Notes: a model not told the origin generated them from the sequence alone. A DNA stretch of 64,000 bases from CAWICD01 sp052267165 (GCA_052267165.1 JBKQHO010000059.1:5039-69038), one strand, 5' to 3'. Counted from the first letter of the stretch, positions 46,066 to 55,248 are shown. A program made the numbers and translations.

Positions 46066-46337
46066 TTACGAGCCTCCGAAGGGGTCGCGGCGTTTCCGGT
46101 GTCGTGCACCGACGGGTCGCTCGCATCGATCGCGGGCGACGGTTGGGGCGCCCAGGCGACCAACGCCGGCATCTGGTTCGCGCGCGCGGCCTGCAGCGCC
46201 GCGAGAAGCGCGGGACTGGCGTTGGAGTCGCCCACCGTCTGCGCCGCTACGGGGCAGGCGGTGGCGAAGACTAACGCCACGAACACGGCAGATGCCCGGA
46301 TAGCTCGAGGAAGAACACTCCTGGGCCGACGTTCCAA
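46066..46337 (-). CDS. Small exported protein, 3' end uncertain
   Basis: From ATG 46337 there is a good signal peptide (AIRASAVFVALVFATACPVAAQ) and a short mature part (LLAALQAARANQMPALVAW). In that frame the reading continues antisense through the cupredoxin gene to 45639, which is improbable. A one-base shift near 46080 gives DPFGGS and a stop at 46066-46068. It lies 15 nt after the DUF445 gene on the same strand. Probably a real small gene with a damaged end. Confidence 0.4.
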
Positions 46338-46352
46338 ATTGCCGCGCTCAAA

Positions 46353-47615
46353 TCATCTGACGGCCGCAAGCAAGAGCAAGCCGTGCAAGGCGACGCCGGC
46401 AAGGCCGCCGATGAACGTGCCGTTGAGCCGGATGAACTGCAGGTCGGGCCCAAGCTCGAGCTCGACCTTGTCCGTCACGAGCTCGGTATCCCACTTGCGC
46501 ACGATGTCCTCGATCAACGCCGCAAACTGGTTCTTCGAGCGTTCCAGGCCGGCTTCGATCGCGGCGAGCACGTTCGCGTTCAAGCGATCGAGCAGCGGTC
46601 GATCGGCCAGGATCTCGTTTGCGACCCGCGAGACGAGCCGCGCGATCCATGCATCGCTTTCGAGCTCGTTCGGTTCGGCCGACGCCGCGATGCGCGCCTT
46701 GATCGTGGCCCAGACCGCGTGGACGGCGCTGCCGACGGTGCGGCTCGCCAGGATTTGGGTGCGCATCGCGTCGATGTCGCGCGCGATCTCCGGGTCGGTC
46801 TCGAACTGCTCGACGAAGCGCCGGACGTATGTGTCGAAAGCGGCACGCAGGGGGTGATCGGGCGTCCGAACGATCTCGGCGATCTTGTCGACGATGCCGT
46901 CGACGAAGCGGTCGATGATGTATGCGTGGACCCACGGCGGTACGAACGCCGGACGGCCTTTGAAAAGCAGCTTGATCTGGGGACGCTGCTCGTTGAGGAA
47001 TTCACTGACGACGGGCAGCGCATCGTCGAGAAACCGCTGGTGCCGGTTGTCGCGCGTCAGCATCCCCAAGACCTTGGAGGCGATCTGCTTGAGATCGAGG
47101 CGCTCGATCTCCCCTGAGATGACGCGCGCGATCGCACGCTCGATCTCAGGATCGTCAACGGCGCGGATCACGCGCTTCATTTCCATGCGCGCGGCAACGA
47201 TGAGGCGACGCGCGTTCTTCGCTTGCGCGAACCACGCGACGACCCGCGGCGCAAGATCGGCGTCGCGCAATTTCGCCGTTATGTTCTCCGGCGTCAGGAA
47301 GTTCTGCTCGACGAACTCGCCCAGCTGTGCTCCGATTCGGTCCTTGTTCTTGGGTATGATCGCCGTGTGAGGCAGCGGCAAGCCGCCCGGATGTCGGAAG
47401 AGGGCGACGACCGCAAACCAATCCGCCAGACCGCCGACGAGTGCTGCCTCGGCGAATGATTCGAGCCACACCAGTTCCGGAATCTGCGGCTGATAGTGTG
47501 CCGAAAGAATGAAGAGCACCGCCATCACGGGCAGCAGGCTCGTCGCGATCAGCTTGATGCGCAGCAGCCTGCCGCGTTTGAGGCTGGTATCGTTCAAAGG
47601 AAGGGTAAGCGCCAT
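46353..47615 (-). CDS. DUF445 inner-membrane-associated protein
   Basis: A 420-residue YjiN/DUF445 protein. The N-terminal membrane region contains EAALVGGLADWFAVVALFRHP, the hallmark. There is a long helical middle with repeats (FVEQNFLTPENI, RLVSRVANEIL) and a C-terminal membrane helix ending GLAGVALHGLLLLAAV. The function is unknown. It is probably co-transcribed with the small exported protein downstream. Confidence 0.92.
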   Translation of the reverse strand: MALTLPLNDTSLKRGRLLRIKLIATSLLPVMAVLFILSAHYQPQIPELVWLESFAEAALVGGLADWFAVVALFRHPGGLPLPHTAIIPKNKDRIGAQLGEFVEQNFLTPENITAKLRDADLAPRVVAWFAQAKNARRLIVAARMEMKRVIRAVDDPEIERAIARVISGEIERLDLKQIASKVLGMLTRDNRHQRFLDDALPVVSEFLNEQRPQIKLLFKGRPAFVPPWVHAYIIDRFVDGIVDKIAEIVRTPDHPLRAAFDTYVRRFVEQFETDPEIARDIDAMRTQILASRTVGSAVHAVWATIKARIAASAEPNELESDAWIARLVSRVANEILADRPLLDRLNANVLAAIEAGLERSKNQFAALIEDIVRKWDTELVTDKVELELGPDLQFIRLNGTFIGGLAGVALHGLLLLAAVR

Positions 47616-48189
47616 GGTAGCCGTTTTCCGAGTTCGGGCCGCATCCCCCGCCGCAGCGGCGCAGGCGGCGAACCGCCGAGACCTTCGGAATACCGGCCGC
47701 GCGCCCAGGCGACAGAATGAGCGCCGTTGTAACGACCCTTATCGAACTGCGTCCATGTGTGTCGCGCTGCGAGCCAGTGCCTAACGACGGTTGATGGCAG
47801 ATTTGAAAAAATGGTTCGCGTCAACTGTGCAAGCGATAACGTGGCCTCCCGTCACGGCGCTGCCTGCGATTGCCATTCCAGCCTGCGTCGTTCTATGGAG
47901 CATCCGCTAAGTCATGGCCATCCGTTGTGGGAGAGCACCGTCTACGTCGTATCGGGAGTTTCGGTTAGCCTTCTGCTGGTCCAGGTCAACAAGAAGGCGC
48001 GGTTCGGCTGAGGGTTAAGCGATCGAGGGCGCCTCGGACCAGGTCTCGACGCTCGGTTAGGGCTAGTGTGCCGCCCCCGATACGATCGCTCACGCAATCG
48101 AGACGAAGCTGGGCAGAGAATAAAATTCCGGACCTCCCCCTTGAAAATGCGCGTTGGTCACGTGATCAAGAGTACGGAGGTACCACCAC
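47616..48189. other. Intergenic region with two overlapping 38-codon reading frames
   Basis: The region holds no large gene. On the plus strand two short frames overlap by 16 bp. 47794-47910 has MADLKKWFASTVQAITWPP and a hydrophobic centre. 47895-48011 has a hydrophobic TVYVVSGVSVSLLLVQV. Neither has a clear RBS. The pair could be small membrane peptides but may be chance. Confidence 0.35.
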
Positions 48190-48326
48190 ATGGACAGCAT
48201 CCTAGGACTGCTCAACACGAGCCCGTTGCAACTGCTCTCCGGCCTGCTCGGCACGGGTCCGGCTCGGGAGACGGCTCGCTATCGACCATCATGGACGTGG
48301 CCCAGATCGCCGCGTTATTCGCCTAG
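48190..48326 (+). pseudogene. Small gene of about 45 codons, strong RBS, one-base frameshift
   Basis: ATG 48190 is preceded by GGAGG 9 nt upstream. The frame reads DSILGLLNTSPLQLLSGLLG and then turns into Arg/Pro-rich nonsense. The neighbouring frame after GGCACGGG reads SGSGDGSLSTIMDVAQIAAL and stops at 48324-48326. Joined, they make a short amphipathic peptide with a flexible linker. A one-base deletion near 48250 explains it. The family is unknown. Confidence 0.5.
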
Positions 48327-48395
48327 CCCACGGCCCACTCGACGACCGCGGCCGTCCGAAGCGCTCGGGCGCCTGGGGTTGTTTCTTTTCGCGGG

Positions 48396-48915
48396 TCAGC
48401 GTTTGGCGAGCACGTCGAAGGCTTCGGTCTCCAGGAGACCGAGAAGAACGATCGAGCGGAAACGCCCGTCGTAGAACGCGGCATCGCGCAAGATGCCTTC
48501 TTCTCTGAAGCCGAAGTGCGCGCAGGTCCGGCGCACCGGCAGGTTGTCGTCGAAGCAGTCGCTCCACATTCGGTGCGCGCCCAGGTCGAGAAAGGCATGG
48601 CGCACGGCCGTTTCGAACAGGTCGCCGCCGACGCCGAAGCCTTTGCCGGCCGAGACGATCCGAATGATCTCGATCGAACGGTGCGGCATCGCGAGCCCCG
48701 CAAGGATGGCGTAGCCACGCACGCCTTCAGGGCCGTCGCACAGCAGGTACCGGAAGTTCGAATTGCCGATCGCGTTGCGGTGCTGTTCCTCCGACCGGTC
48801 CAATGATGAAGGGACGCTGCGGCGGCGCTACCTCGAGCGCCGCGATCGCAGCCGCATCCCGCGGCTCGGCCAGCCGCAGCGCTCGTCCCCGGCGCGTGCG
48901 GAGGAACGGGGTCAT
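48396..48915 (-). pseudogene. GNAT acetyltransferase split by a frameshift
   Basis: From ATG 48915 the frame reads TPFLRTRRGRALRLAEPRDA and ALEVAPPQRPFIIG. Near 48803 the coding continues in another frame as SEEQHRNAIGNSNFRYLL, VSAGKGFGVGGDLFETAV (the CoA loop) and the end KR at 48396. This is one RimJ-like GNAT gene with a single indel. The start overlaps the fliO stop (ATGA), so it was once translationally coupled to fliO. An internal TTG at 48803 could still produce the C-terminal 135 residues. Confidence 0.7.
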
Positions 48916-49262
48916 GCCGAGCCGCGCCAGCGTGCGATCATGCCGGCGAGCGCGGTCGCCTCGAGCGGCGAAGCCGGCTGGGAGCTGAGCCAAGCGTCGA
49001 CTTTCTCCGGCGGGATCTCCGAGAGCGTCGCAATATGCCCGCCGCTGCGGCCGATCAAGACGTACTTGTCGGCGACCTTCACGACGTGCAGAGAGGCTGC
49101 GTTGGGCAAGAACGTCGTGTCCAGCACGGTGACGAGACGCCGCGAGCCGCCGGACGAGAGCTGCTGCCGAAGCCCCGTGCGAGCGACGAATTGCAGCGCG
49201 AAGAGCACTAACGCGATCACAGCGAACGCGCCGAGCATGCGACCGGCTAACGCGAAATCCAT
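48912..49262 (-). CDS. fliO: FliO-like flagellar export component, orphan
   Basis: A 116-residue protein with one membrane helix (LGAFAVIALVLFALQFVA) followed by a small cytoplasmic domain. VLDTTFLPNAASLHVVKVADK and YVLIGRSGGHIATLSEI match FliO, the assembly factor of the FliPQR flagellar export gate. fliO normally sits between fliN and fliP; here no other flagellar gene is adjacent. Upstream is a truncated response regulator and downstream a frameshifted GNAT. It is likely a leftover of a rearranged flagellar locus. Confidence 0.75.
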   Translation of the reverse strand: MDFALAGRMLGAFAVIALVLFALQFVARTGLRQQLSSGGSRRLVTVLDTTFLPNAASLHVVKVADKYVLIGRSGGHIATLSEIPPEKVDAWLSSQPASPLEATALAGMIARWRGSA

Positions 49263-49780
49263 CGAACCTTCCGTTTCAAGCCGGAAGAGCGGCCGCGCAA
49301 ATCGCGCGGCCGCCCGCCGTCGAGGGGACCAACGGCGGTACCGTCGACCCGCAGCTCGCGAGCCGCTTCGTCGATCTCGAGCGGGACGACGCGGCGGACG
49401 CGCGCCACCGACATGTCGCGCTCGGTCCGGCGCAGCAACGCCCGCACGCGATACACGATCTCGCGAGGCATGAACGGCTTGGGGACATAGTCGTCGGCGC
49501 CGGCCTCGAACGCGACGATTCGGTCTACTTCGTCGACGCGCGCGCTCACGACGATGATCGGCAGCGCGTCGCCGTCGGCGCGAACCGAGCGAATGATGTT
49601 GAGACCATCGATGGCGTGCAAGACGATATCGAGCATCGCAAGATCCACGCCGCCACGTACCAGCCGCAGTGCCGCGACGCCGTCGCGTCCCTCGACCGGA
49701 CAGTAGCCTTCCATCTGAAGGTACTCGACCATGACCTCGCGATTGACCCTGTCGTCTTCTGCTACAAGGATCCGTTTCAT
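49247..49780 (-). pseudogene. OmpR-type response regulator, DNA-binding domain truncated
   Basis: The receiver domain is complete (AEDD, DLAMLDIVLHAIDGL with phospho-Asp, VVSAR, KPF). The linker and first strands of the winged helix (PLEIDEAARELRVDGTAV) follow. The recognition helix is then missing and the frame runs through unrelated residues to a stop inside fliO. The break point is near 49310. A deletion probably joined this gene to the fliO region. It may still make a receiver-only protein. Confidence 0.7.
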
Positions 49781-50329
49781 CGAAACTCCAAGTCGACACG
49801 CTCTCGCCAGGCCCGGCCCAAGCGATCGGAGCTGCGGCGAGGCTTGCGCACGTCTATCCCTCTAAGGTACGCCAAACATGTCGCGTCGAAGGGCTCGATG
49901 CGCTTCCTGCGCATCGTCGACGGCGCTCGCCGAGCACTAGAGACAGGCCTTCTCCGGTGAACGAGGGCAAACGGATAATAAGCTGTTTCGGTTACGAAAG
50001 CAAGATGCTTGCGGCCCAAATACGGCTGCGGACTCGTTCACGTGGGGCGTCCGCAGGACGCGCGGCGATGATCGTCTGAAGCGATGAATGCTGCGTGATT
50101 GCTGCGATGTTACGGTATCGCCGCATTCGCGCAACATTCCGTTAAGATTTCGATAACGCTAGCGTGCGAATCCCGCGTCTACGTTGGGGCCATTCGACTT
50201 CTGCGACGACGAGACGTGGACCGTCCCATCCACGCACGTCTGGAGCGTCCGCGTCGTATTCATCGTCGTCTCGCCGCCACCCACCGCGTTGGACACGAGC
50301 CCGTAGGATCGTCTCCGTTCCGACCTCCG
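49781..50329. other. Non-coding or decayed stretch of about 550 bp
   Basis: No intact gene is visible. On the minus strand, 50159-50300, a frame reads SNAVGGGETTMNTTRTLQTC and DGTVHVSSSQKS to a stop, which resembles the end of a secreted protein but has no start. The rest shows no RBS, hairpin or family match. Confidence 0.4.
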
Positions 50330-50701
50330 TTCCCAGTAGGCTCGCCGACGCGGCTTTCCTGGGTTGGCTGGCATCGGTCGCCGTCGTCGGGCTCGCGACG
50401 CTCCTGGTCGTCACCCTAGCGCTCACGTTCCTCGTGACCCGACGCGTGCGCCGCGTTACCGCCGCTGCCGGCGAAGTCAGCGAAGGCAAGCTCAACCTCG
50501 ACGATTTGCCTTTGCGTGGCAAAGACGAAATCTTCCGCGTTGGCCGACGCGTTCAATCCCATGCGACAAAGCCTAGCCAAAACGCAGCCCGCAGCTTGGC
50601 GCGCCGGTGCGCCAAGGGCAGGCGCATCAACGGCCGGACCCTCGGCAGCGGGCGCGTCCGCGGCGGGAGCCGCGCCGACTGCAGGTACCTCGTCGCGCTA
50701 G
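50330..50701 (+). pseudogene. HAMP-domain signalling protein remnant
   Basis: The frame shows a membrane helix (WLASVAVVGLATLLVVTLAL) followed by a HAMP domain (TRRVRRVTAAAGEVSEGKLN, LPLRGKDEI). At about 50530 the coding moves to the next frame as ALADAFNPMRQSLAKTQ, the end of the HAMP, then an Ala/Gly tail to the stop at 50701. The periplasmic part and start are missing. It is the tail of a chemoreceptor-, cyclase- or kinase-like sensor. Confidence 0.6.
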
Positions 50702-50740
50702 TCTCGTTCTCGTCGCCGGCTCACCAGGCAGACCACGATC

Positions 50741-51747
50741 TCAATCATGCCATCGGAGTGCCGTGGGAACGCCATTGCGGCGCCCGACGCCGGCGATCGT
50801 GCCGTCGCTCGGGATCGAATAGGCAGACTCGAAGGCCCAGCTCTTCGGATGCGGCAGGTCGTCGAGCAGTTGCTGGCGTCCGTGCCTCCAGCGAAAAGCG
50901 TAATGTCTTCCAGCCTTGCTTTGCAACACGCCGACTACCGTGCCTCCGCGACGTCGTGCGCAACGCTGCGCGCAGCGTTCTCGACGAACGGGACCTTCAA
51001 ACCGCGCTCGTCCCAGCCGACTGCCTGGGGCGCCGGGAAGTATAGTAGCGGCTTCGGCTCGGGTCACCGTACACGTTCGTCGTCTCGGCCTCGAACCGGC
51101 CGGCGACGGCGGTGGCCCCCACGCCGAAGCCGCTGTCCGTGACCGCGTACGCGGCACCGTTGCCCAACTCTCGCATTACGTTGCGATGCCAGCGAACTGC
51201 GCTGGCTCGCGCGATGATCTGGCTGAGATTGTCGGGTGCCAGATGACCGTCGAGATAGCCTCGATACCCGGCGGCCGAATCTGCCTCGCACTCCGAAAAC
51301 CGTGCCGCGTCCGAGCGTCTCGCACGTCGTTCCGTCGACGACTGCGTCTCAACCGACTCGCCGCTGTACGCGCCGCTAAAGAAGCCGCTGACCGACACGT
51401 AGACCAATTGAGAAGAGCGGCCACCGCGTCGATGTCTGACAGCGTCAGGCCGGGCTCGCCTCCGGGGCCGGTTATGACGTTGGGCGCCTGGAAAACCGAG
51501 CGCTGACCCTCCGGGTTCCAGCGGATGGCCTGCATCTTCCAGCCCTGCGCGATGCCGACCGCCACGGCGGCGACCGTATGGTCGGAGGCGATCGAGATCA
51601 ACCGCGACTCACCTTCAGGTTCGATCGTAGCCTTGCGGCAGATTGAGCAGTGACGGCTGCGGCACACGCCGGAGCGCTCATCCCGCTGACGGTAACACCC
51701 AGTCCGGTAAACGCCGACACCGCTGCAAGCAGCCGTAAAGGCTTCAT
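50741..51747 (-). pseudogene. Secreted HAF-repeat protein, several frameshifts
   Basis: From ATG 51747 a signal peptide is seen (LRLLAAVSAFTGLGVTVSGM). Frame changes near 51640, 51400 and 51050 connect it to repeat segments: IASDHTVAAVAVGIAQGW with MQAIRWNPEG, then AVTDSGFGVGATAVAGRFEA, then TVVGVLQSKAGRHYAFRWRH and YSIPSDGTIAGVGRRNGVPT. These D-x-G-x-x-x-G ... A-x-R-W units are HAF-type repeats of secreted proteins. At least three shifts disable the gene. Confidence 0.7.
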
Positions 51748-51757
51748 GCGATGAACG

Positions 51758-52126
51758 CTACCGGCGGGGAGCGACGCAGGCGCGATAGACCCACCAGACC
51801 AAGACGAACTGCAACAGAAGGCGCGCCCAAAGAACGCCGGCCGGCGCGACCGAGCGGAAACGTTCCGCATCGGTCGCCATGTAGACGTTCGCGGGGAATA
51901 CGGAAACGAGGAGAGCGATCAGTCCCCGGCCGGCGGCAATCCTCGTCGCCGGCAGCAGCACGCCGGCTCCGCCCAACATCTCGCACACCCCGCTGATCAG
52001 CACGAGGGCATGCGCGTCGGGAAGGTACGGCGGAATCATCGCCTCGTACATGCGCGGCCGAACGAAGTGCAGCGCACCGGCTACGATGAAGAGCGCGCCG
52101 ATAATCCGAGATTGCCCCTTCACCAA
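51758..52126 (-). CDS. DoxX-family membrane protein
   Basis: A 122-residue protein with four membrane helices and the DoxX/DoxD-like pattern (GALFIVAGALHFVRPRMYEAMIPPYLP, ISGVCEMLGGAGVLLP). Small DoxX proteins are of unknown function, sometimes linked to quinone or thiosulfate metabolism. The start is TTG 52126 or GTG 52123. It is intact, although its neighbours are decayed. Confidence 0.88.
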   Translation of the reverse strand: MVKGQSRIIGALFIVAGALHFVRPRMYEAMIPPYLPDAHALVLISGVCEMLGGAGVLLPATRIAAGRGLIALLVSVFPANVYMATDAERFRSVAPAGVLWARLLLQFVLVWWVYRACVAPRR

Positions 52127-52137
52127 GGATTAGCCCA

Positions 52138-52168
52138 GAAGCCCCGGCCTTCGGGCCGGGGTAGTTGA
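52138..52168. repeat. Palindrome with IS200/IS605 (PATE-like) end motif
   Basis: CCCCGGCC (52142-52149), a TTCG loop and GGCCGGGG (52154-52161) form a perfect 8-bp hairpin, followed by TAGTTGAC. Hairpins followed by this motif are common at the right ends of TnpB-bearing IS200/IS605 elements and their non-coding derivatives. No tnpA or tnpB is adjacent. The hairpin may also act as a terminator for the minus-strand gene, although no T-run follows. Confidence 0.5.
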
Positions 52169-52176
52169 CGAATGTG

Positions 52177-52794
52177 TCATTCGATGATCAGCGCCTCGCG
52201 CGGTGCGCGCGCATACGCGGCGACCATCGCGGCGCGCACGACCGCGATGTTTGCTCCGTCCCATTTCACGACGTTCGGATGCGAAAAAGTTTTGTTATAG
52301 CCGGTGACGGGCATGATTCCGAGCCCGCGCGGCCGGTGACGCAGCCAGGCCTCCATATACGGCGGAAAGTCGTCGTAGAACAAGGCGCCGTAAACGAGGC
52401 CCTTGTCCATCGTGATGTGAATGGCCGCGTCGCTGAGCTCGGGCTGCGCCCGGCACCACTCCAATTTTTCCTTCCACGCGACCGGATGTGAGGAGGGGCC
52501 TTTGGTGAGGATGTTGATCGCGTAGCCGATCTCGCGAGCCATCGTGACGATCGTGAAGCCCATCTCGATTCTCGGAAGGGTCGCCCACCAGCTCGGCGTG
52601 GACTTGATGAAGCGCATGCGTGCTTCGAGGTACGCGTACTCGTCCTCGAGATCGTGCATATTGTCCTCGTCGAGGATCGGCGGCTCGCAAGGCGCCCGCA
52701 TGGCGCTAAGGTCTCGGCGAAGTGCCGCATCATAGTCGGCGATGCTGCCGTCCATGTCAAAGAGAGCGATCGGGGCCTGGCGCTCAGCTTCCAT
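52177..52794 (-). CDS. HAD-superfamily 5'-nucleotidase-like protein
   Basis: A 205-residue HAD protein starting at ATG 52794. The nucleophile motif is FDMDGSIADYD near residue 12. The helical cap is rich in aromatic residues (DLEDEYAYLEARMRFIK, WWATLPRIEMG), and ILTKGPSS fills the motif II position. This resembles deoxyribonucleotidase (NT5C-type) proteins that control nucleotide pools, also found in phages. Upstream in-frame codons to 52998 are Arg-rich and unlikely. A hairpin follows the stop. Confidence 0.78.
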   Translation of the reverse strand: MEAERQAPIALFDMDGSIADYDAALRRDLSAMRAPCEPPILDEDNMHDLEDEYAYLEARMRFIKSTPSWWATLPRIEMGFTIVTMAREIGYAINILTKGPSSHPVAWKEKLEWCRAQPELSDAAIHITMDKGLVYGALFYDDFPPYMEAWLRHRPRGLGIMPVTGYNKTFSHPNVVKWDGANIAVVRAAMVAAYARAPREALIIE

Positions 52795-52915
52795 CGTATC
52801 GGCCGCTCTTCTTTGCCGGCAGGCCGAATACTTGTTGCCTCGACGCGGCCGCCGGCGGGATTCTAATCGAAATCTAGGCCGGCCGGCCGCCGCTCGTGTT
52901 ACGCTTGAGGGACCT

Positions 52916-53722
52916 GTGGAAGCGAACTTCAAGTCGCGCTCCTTGTTCGAGCGTTTCGAAGCCGAGCTGAGAGCCGGGCCCCCGCCGCGCCTCGACATAC
53001 GCTACGACCGTCTGCCCGGCGTCATTCGCTCCTTCGGCTGGCGAAACATCATCTACGCGCACGAACTAGACGAGCGCGACGCTGCTCGCGTGGTCGCGCG
53101 CGAGGCCGTTTATTTTCGCGCCCTGGGCCAGGATGTCGCGTGGAAAGTGTACGGCGCGACGTCGCCGGACGTCTTGCCCGCGTTGCTGGTTGGCAGCGGC
53201 TTCGAGGCGGAAGCGCAAGAGGCAGTCTTGCTCCTCGATTCGGCAGCTTGGGGAGAGGCGGCGCCGGTCTTGCCCGGCATCGAGATACGCAAAGTGGCCG
53301 ATGCGGCTGGTCTGCGCGACTTGGCGAATGCGAGCGAAGGGCGCTTCGGACGTTCGCGACCGAGACAACTGGAAATGCTTGCGACCCGAATCTTTGCGGC
53401 GCAGCCCGACACGTTCGGCTTCATCGCGTGCTGTTGGAAAGCCCGTGGCCGCCGGAAGGCTCGACTGCCCGCGCAGAGTCATTTTGCGAGCCTTTGGGGC
53501 GGAAGCACGATCCCGGCCTTTCGTCACCGAGGCATCTATCGAGCGCTCGTCACCGCGCGCGTCGAGGAGGCGCGCCGGCACGGGCATACCGCACTGTTCA
53601 CCGAGGCACTCGCTACGAGCAGGCCAATCCTCGAGCGGCTCGGCTTCACGCCGGCGACGAGCGTTACGGGCTGGCTCCTTCACGGTAGCAATCGTTCCGG
53701 CGAGGCAACACAAACCCACTGA
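52916..53722 (+). CDS. GNAT acetyltransferase with an internal out-of-frame stretch
   Basis: The GTG at 52916 has GAGG 5 nt upstream. The protein (268 aa) shows YGATSPDVLPALLVGSGFEA, IEIRKVADAAGLRDLA and the C-terminal GNAT core SLWGGSTIPAFRHRGIYRAL with RPILERLGF. Between residues about 170 and 190 the frame reads CCWKARGRRKARLPAQ. The +1 frame of the same DNA reads VGKPVAAGRLDCP, the expected GNAT strand. Two opposite indels therefore appear to flank about 50 bp. The protein is full length but its central strand is scrambled, so activity is doubtful. Confidence 0.75.
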   Translation: MEANFKSRSLFERFEAELRAGPPPRLDIRYDRLPGVIRSFGWRNIIYAHELDERDAARVVAREAVYFRALGQDVAWKVYGATSPDVLPALLVGSGFEAEAQEAVLLLDSAAWGEAAPVLPGIEIRKVADAAGLRDLANASEGRFGRSRPRQLEMLATRIFAAQPDTFGFIACCWKARGRRKARLPAQSHFASLWGGSTIPAFRHRGIYRALVTARVEEARRHGHTALFTEALATSRPILERLGFTPATSVTGWLLHGSNRSGEATQTH

Positions 53723-53757
53723 ACCCAAAACCCGAAGAAACCTACGGAGTTCATGAA

Positions 53758-54174
53758 ATGCCCAGATACGTTCCGCTCGAGATCACGCCCACGATCATCG
53801 CAAGCCACAGCGACCTCGCCGCGTTTCATTGGGTCAGAAGCGGAATCGTCGCCGATTTCATCATCCCACGAGCGAGCCGGTCCCGTTTCCGCGTCGCATT
53901 CGAGCGGGCGGAAATTGTTCGGATTCTCGACGAGATGACGCTCAGCACGGAGAGCGAAGCGACGCCCAACGATGGCTTGGTCAAGGAGCACTTCGGCTAT
54001 TTCGTCGAGGGTGCAGCCTTCTTCAACCATCAATCCGAGGCGTTCAAGCAAGTGTTCAAGGCCGTCAAACATTATCGCTTCATCACCGGTTGGACGTGCC
54101 TCGACGTCATATCGAGCTGCGAGCCGCGCTTCAGCGAGGTCCACCTTGAGGATCGCGACGTCATCGCGGGGTAG
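53758..54174 (+). CDS. Unknown soluble protein, 138 residues
   Basis: GGAG lies 8 nt before ATG 53758. The sequence (YVPLEITPTIIASHSDLAAF, KEHFGYFVEGAAFFNHQSEA, FKAVKHYRFITGWTCLDV) is alpha/beta with no signal or membrane segment. Codon use and RBS support a real gene. I do not recognise a family. It follows the damaged GNAT gene by 35 bp and may share its transcript. Confidence 0.65.
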   Translation: MPRYVPLEITPTIIASHSDLAAFHWVRSGIVADFIIPRASRSRFRVAFERAEIVRILDEMTLSTESEATPNDGLVKEHFGYFVEGAAFFNHQSEAFKQVFKAVKHYRFITGWTCLDVISSCEPRFSEVHLEDRDVIAG

Positions 54175-54499
54175 CTTCTCAAAACCGCCCGCGCTATAGG
54201 AACGAGAATCGCGCATGCGGCGCTTTGCTCGCTGACGTGAAGCGCGTCGTCAAGCTCGCCGCTTATAGAGACCCATGAGACAGGCTGCCTGCAAACGCCA
54301 CGCGCTTTGCCCTGCTGAGGAAGAGACCGATAAGAAACGCCACCATTTCGCCGATGCTTATCGGTAGGCCAGCTTTTGCAACACTAGCACTAGCTAGGGA
54401 AGAAAGAAAGCTACTACTCCACGCAGGCGTCTGCGGCGAGGAAATGCGCCAACGGGCGCTGCATAAAGATCGGTCCGAGTAGAGGTTCCATTTACGACC
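54175..54499. other. Intergenic region, about 325 bp, nothing identified
   Basis: AT-richer than its surroundings, particularly 54340-54420. Short frames exist on both strands without RBS or family resemblance. No hairpin with a T-run and no tRNA-like fold was found. Confidence 0.4.
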
Positions 54500-54661
54500 G
54501 TGAGCGCGCTTCACTCTCTTATCGCTTATCTGCTTCCAGGGATCCTGGTCCTCATCGGCCTCGCGATCTCGCAGGTCATCCTCGTCTCAACAGGCTGTTT
54601 GGTCGGCAAGACGCTGAACTTTTTTCATATTTTCGAGACCGAGAGCGCCAAGGTCGAATAG
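54500..54661 (+). CDS. Small membrane protein of 53 residues
   Basis: From GTG 54500 the frame reads LHSLIAYLLPGILVLIGLAI, a convincing membrane helix that continues SQVILVSTGC, then a basic turn (VGKTLN) and a short acidic tail (ETESAKVE) to TAG 54659-54661. Topology and composition look genuine, but the nearest purine-rich RBS is about 15 nt upstream. No family is known. Confidence 0.45.
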   Translation: MSALHSLIAYLLPGILVLIGLAISQVILVSTGCLVGKTLNFFHIFETESAKVE

Positions 54662-55014
54662 CGAGTCTACGGTCCCGCTTTCGGCTCGAAAGCCGGATCG
54701 GTCAGTTCGCTCTACCGAATTCGACGCAGCCTTCGAGACGCTGAGGCACGAAGGCAGGAGCGGCCGGCACGACGATCTGTCGGCATCGTTGCAAACAGCG
54801 ATGCGAGCGGCTCGTCCGTCGGAACATACGTCGCGGCGAAGCGTGTCATCGCGCCGGCACGTGTGTACCTGCGGACCGACTGCAACTGGACGTGCGGCGC
54901 GTCCCCGCGCCGAGCTGCGCCGGCGGCCCAGGGTAAGCGGCTGGCTCACGTGAAAAAACAGCAACGACTGCTGTAGAAAGCAAGCCCGCGCCTGTCTGGC
55001 CTCGCAATTGTGCC

Positions 55015-55248
55015 GTGAGGAGGCATCGTGAACCGGATGATATCGGCTCGGCCGTCACCAGCATGCGCTGGGCCCGGATCGCGGCAGCAACGCTTTCCAA
55101 TTCGCGACTGCTCGTGATTCCGGGAGTCGGTCACGAGGTTACGCCCTCATCGCGCTGCGCGCAACGCGTGATGCGGTCGTTTCTCCTGCGGCCAAACTCT
55201 CCGGACGTGAGCTGCGTCGCGGCTCTCCAGCCGGCACCGTTCAAATAG
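55015..55248 (+). pseudogene. Alpha/beta-hydrolase (tripeptidyl aminopeptidase-type) C-terminal remnant
   Basis: The frame reads WARIAAATLSNSRLLVIPGV, then GHEVTPSSRCAQRVMRSFLL and APFK before the stop at 55248. This is the end of TAP-like secreted hydrolases, including the catalytic His of G-V-G-H. The nucleophile elbow and the first 300 or more residues are absent in the 350 bp upstream. It is a 3' stub left by deletion, 8 bp before the next gene. Confidence 0.65.
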
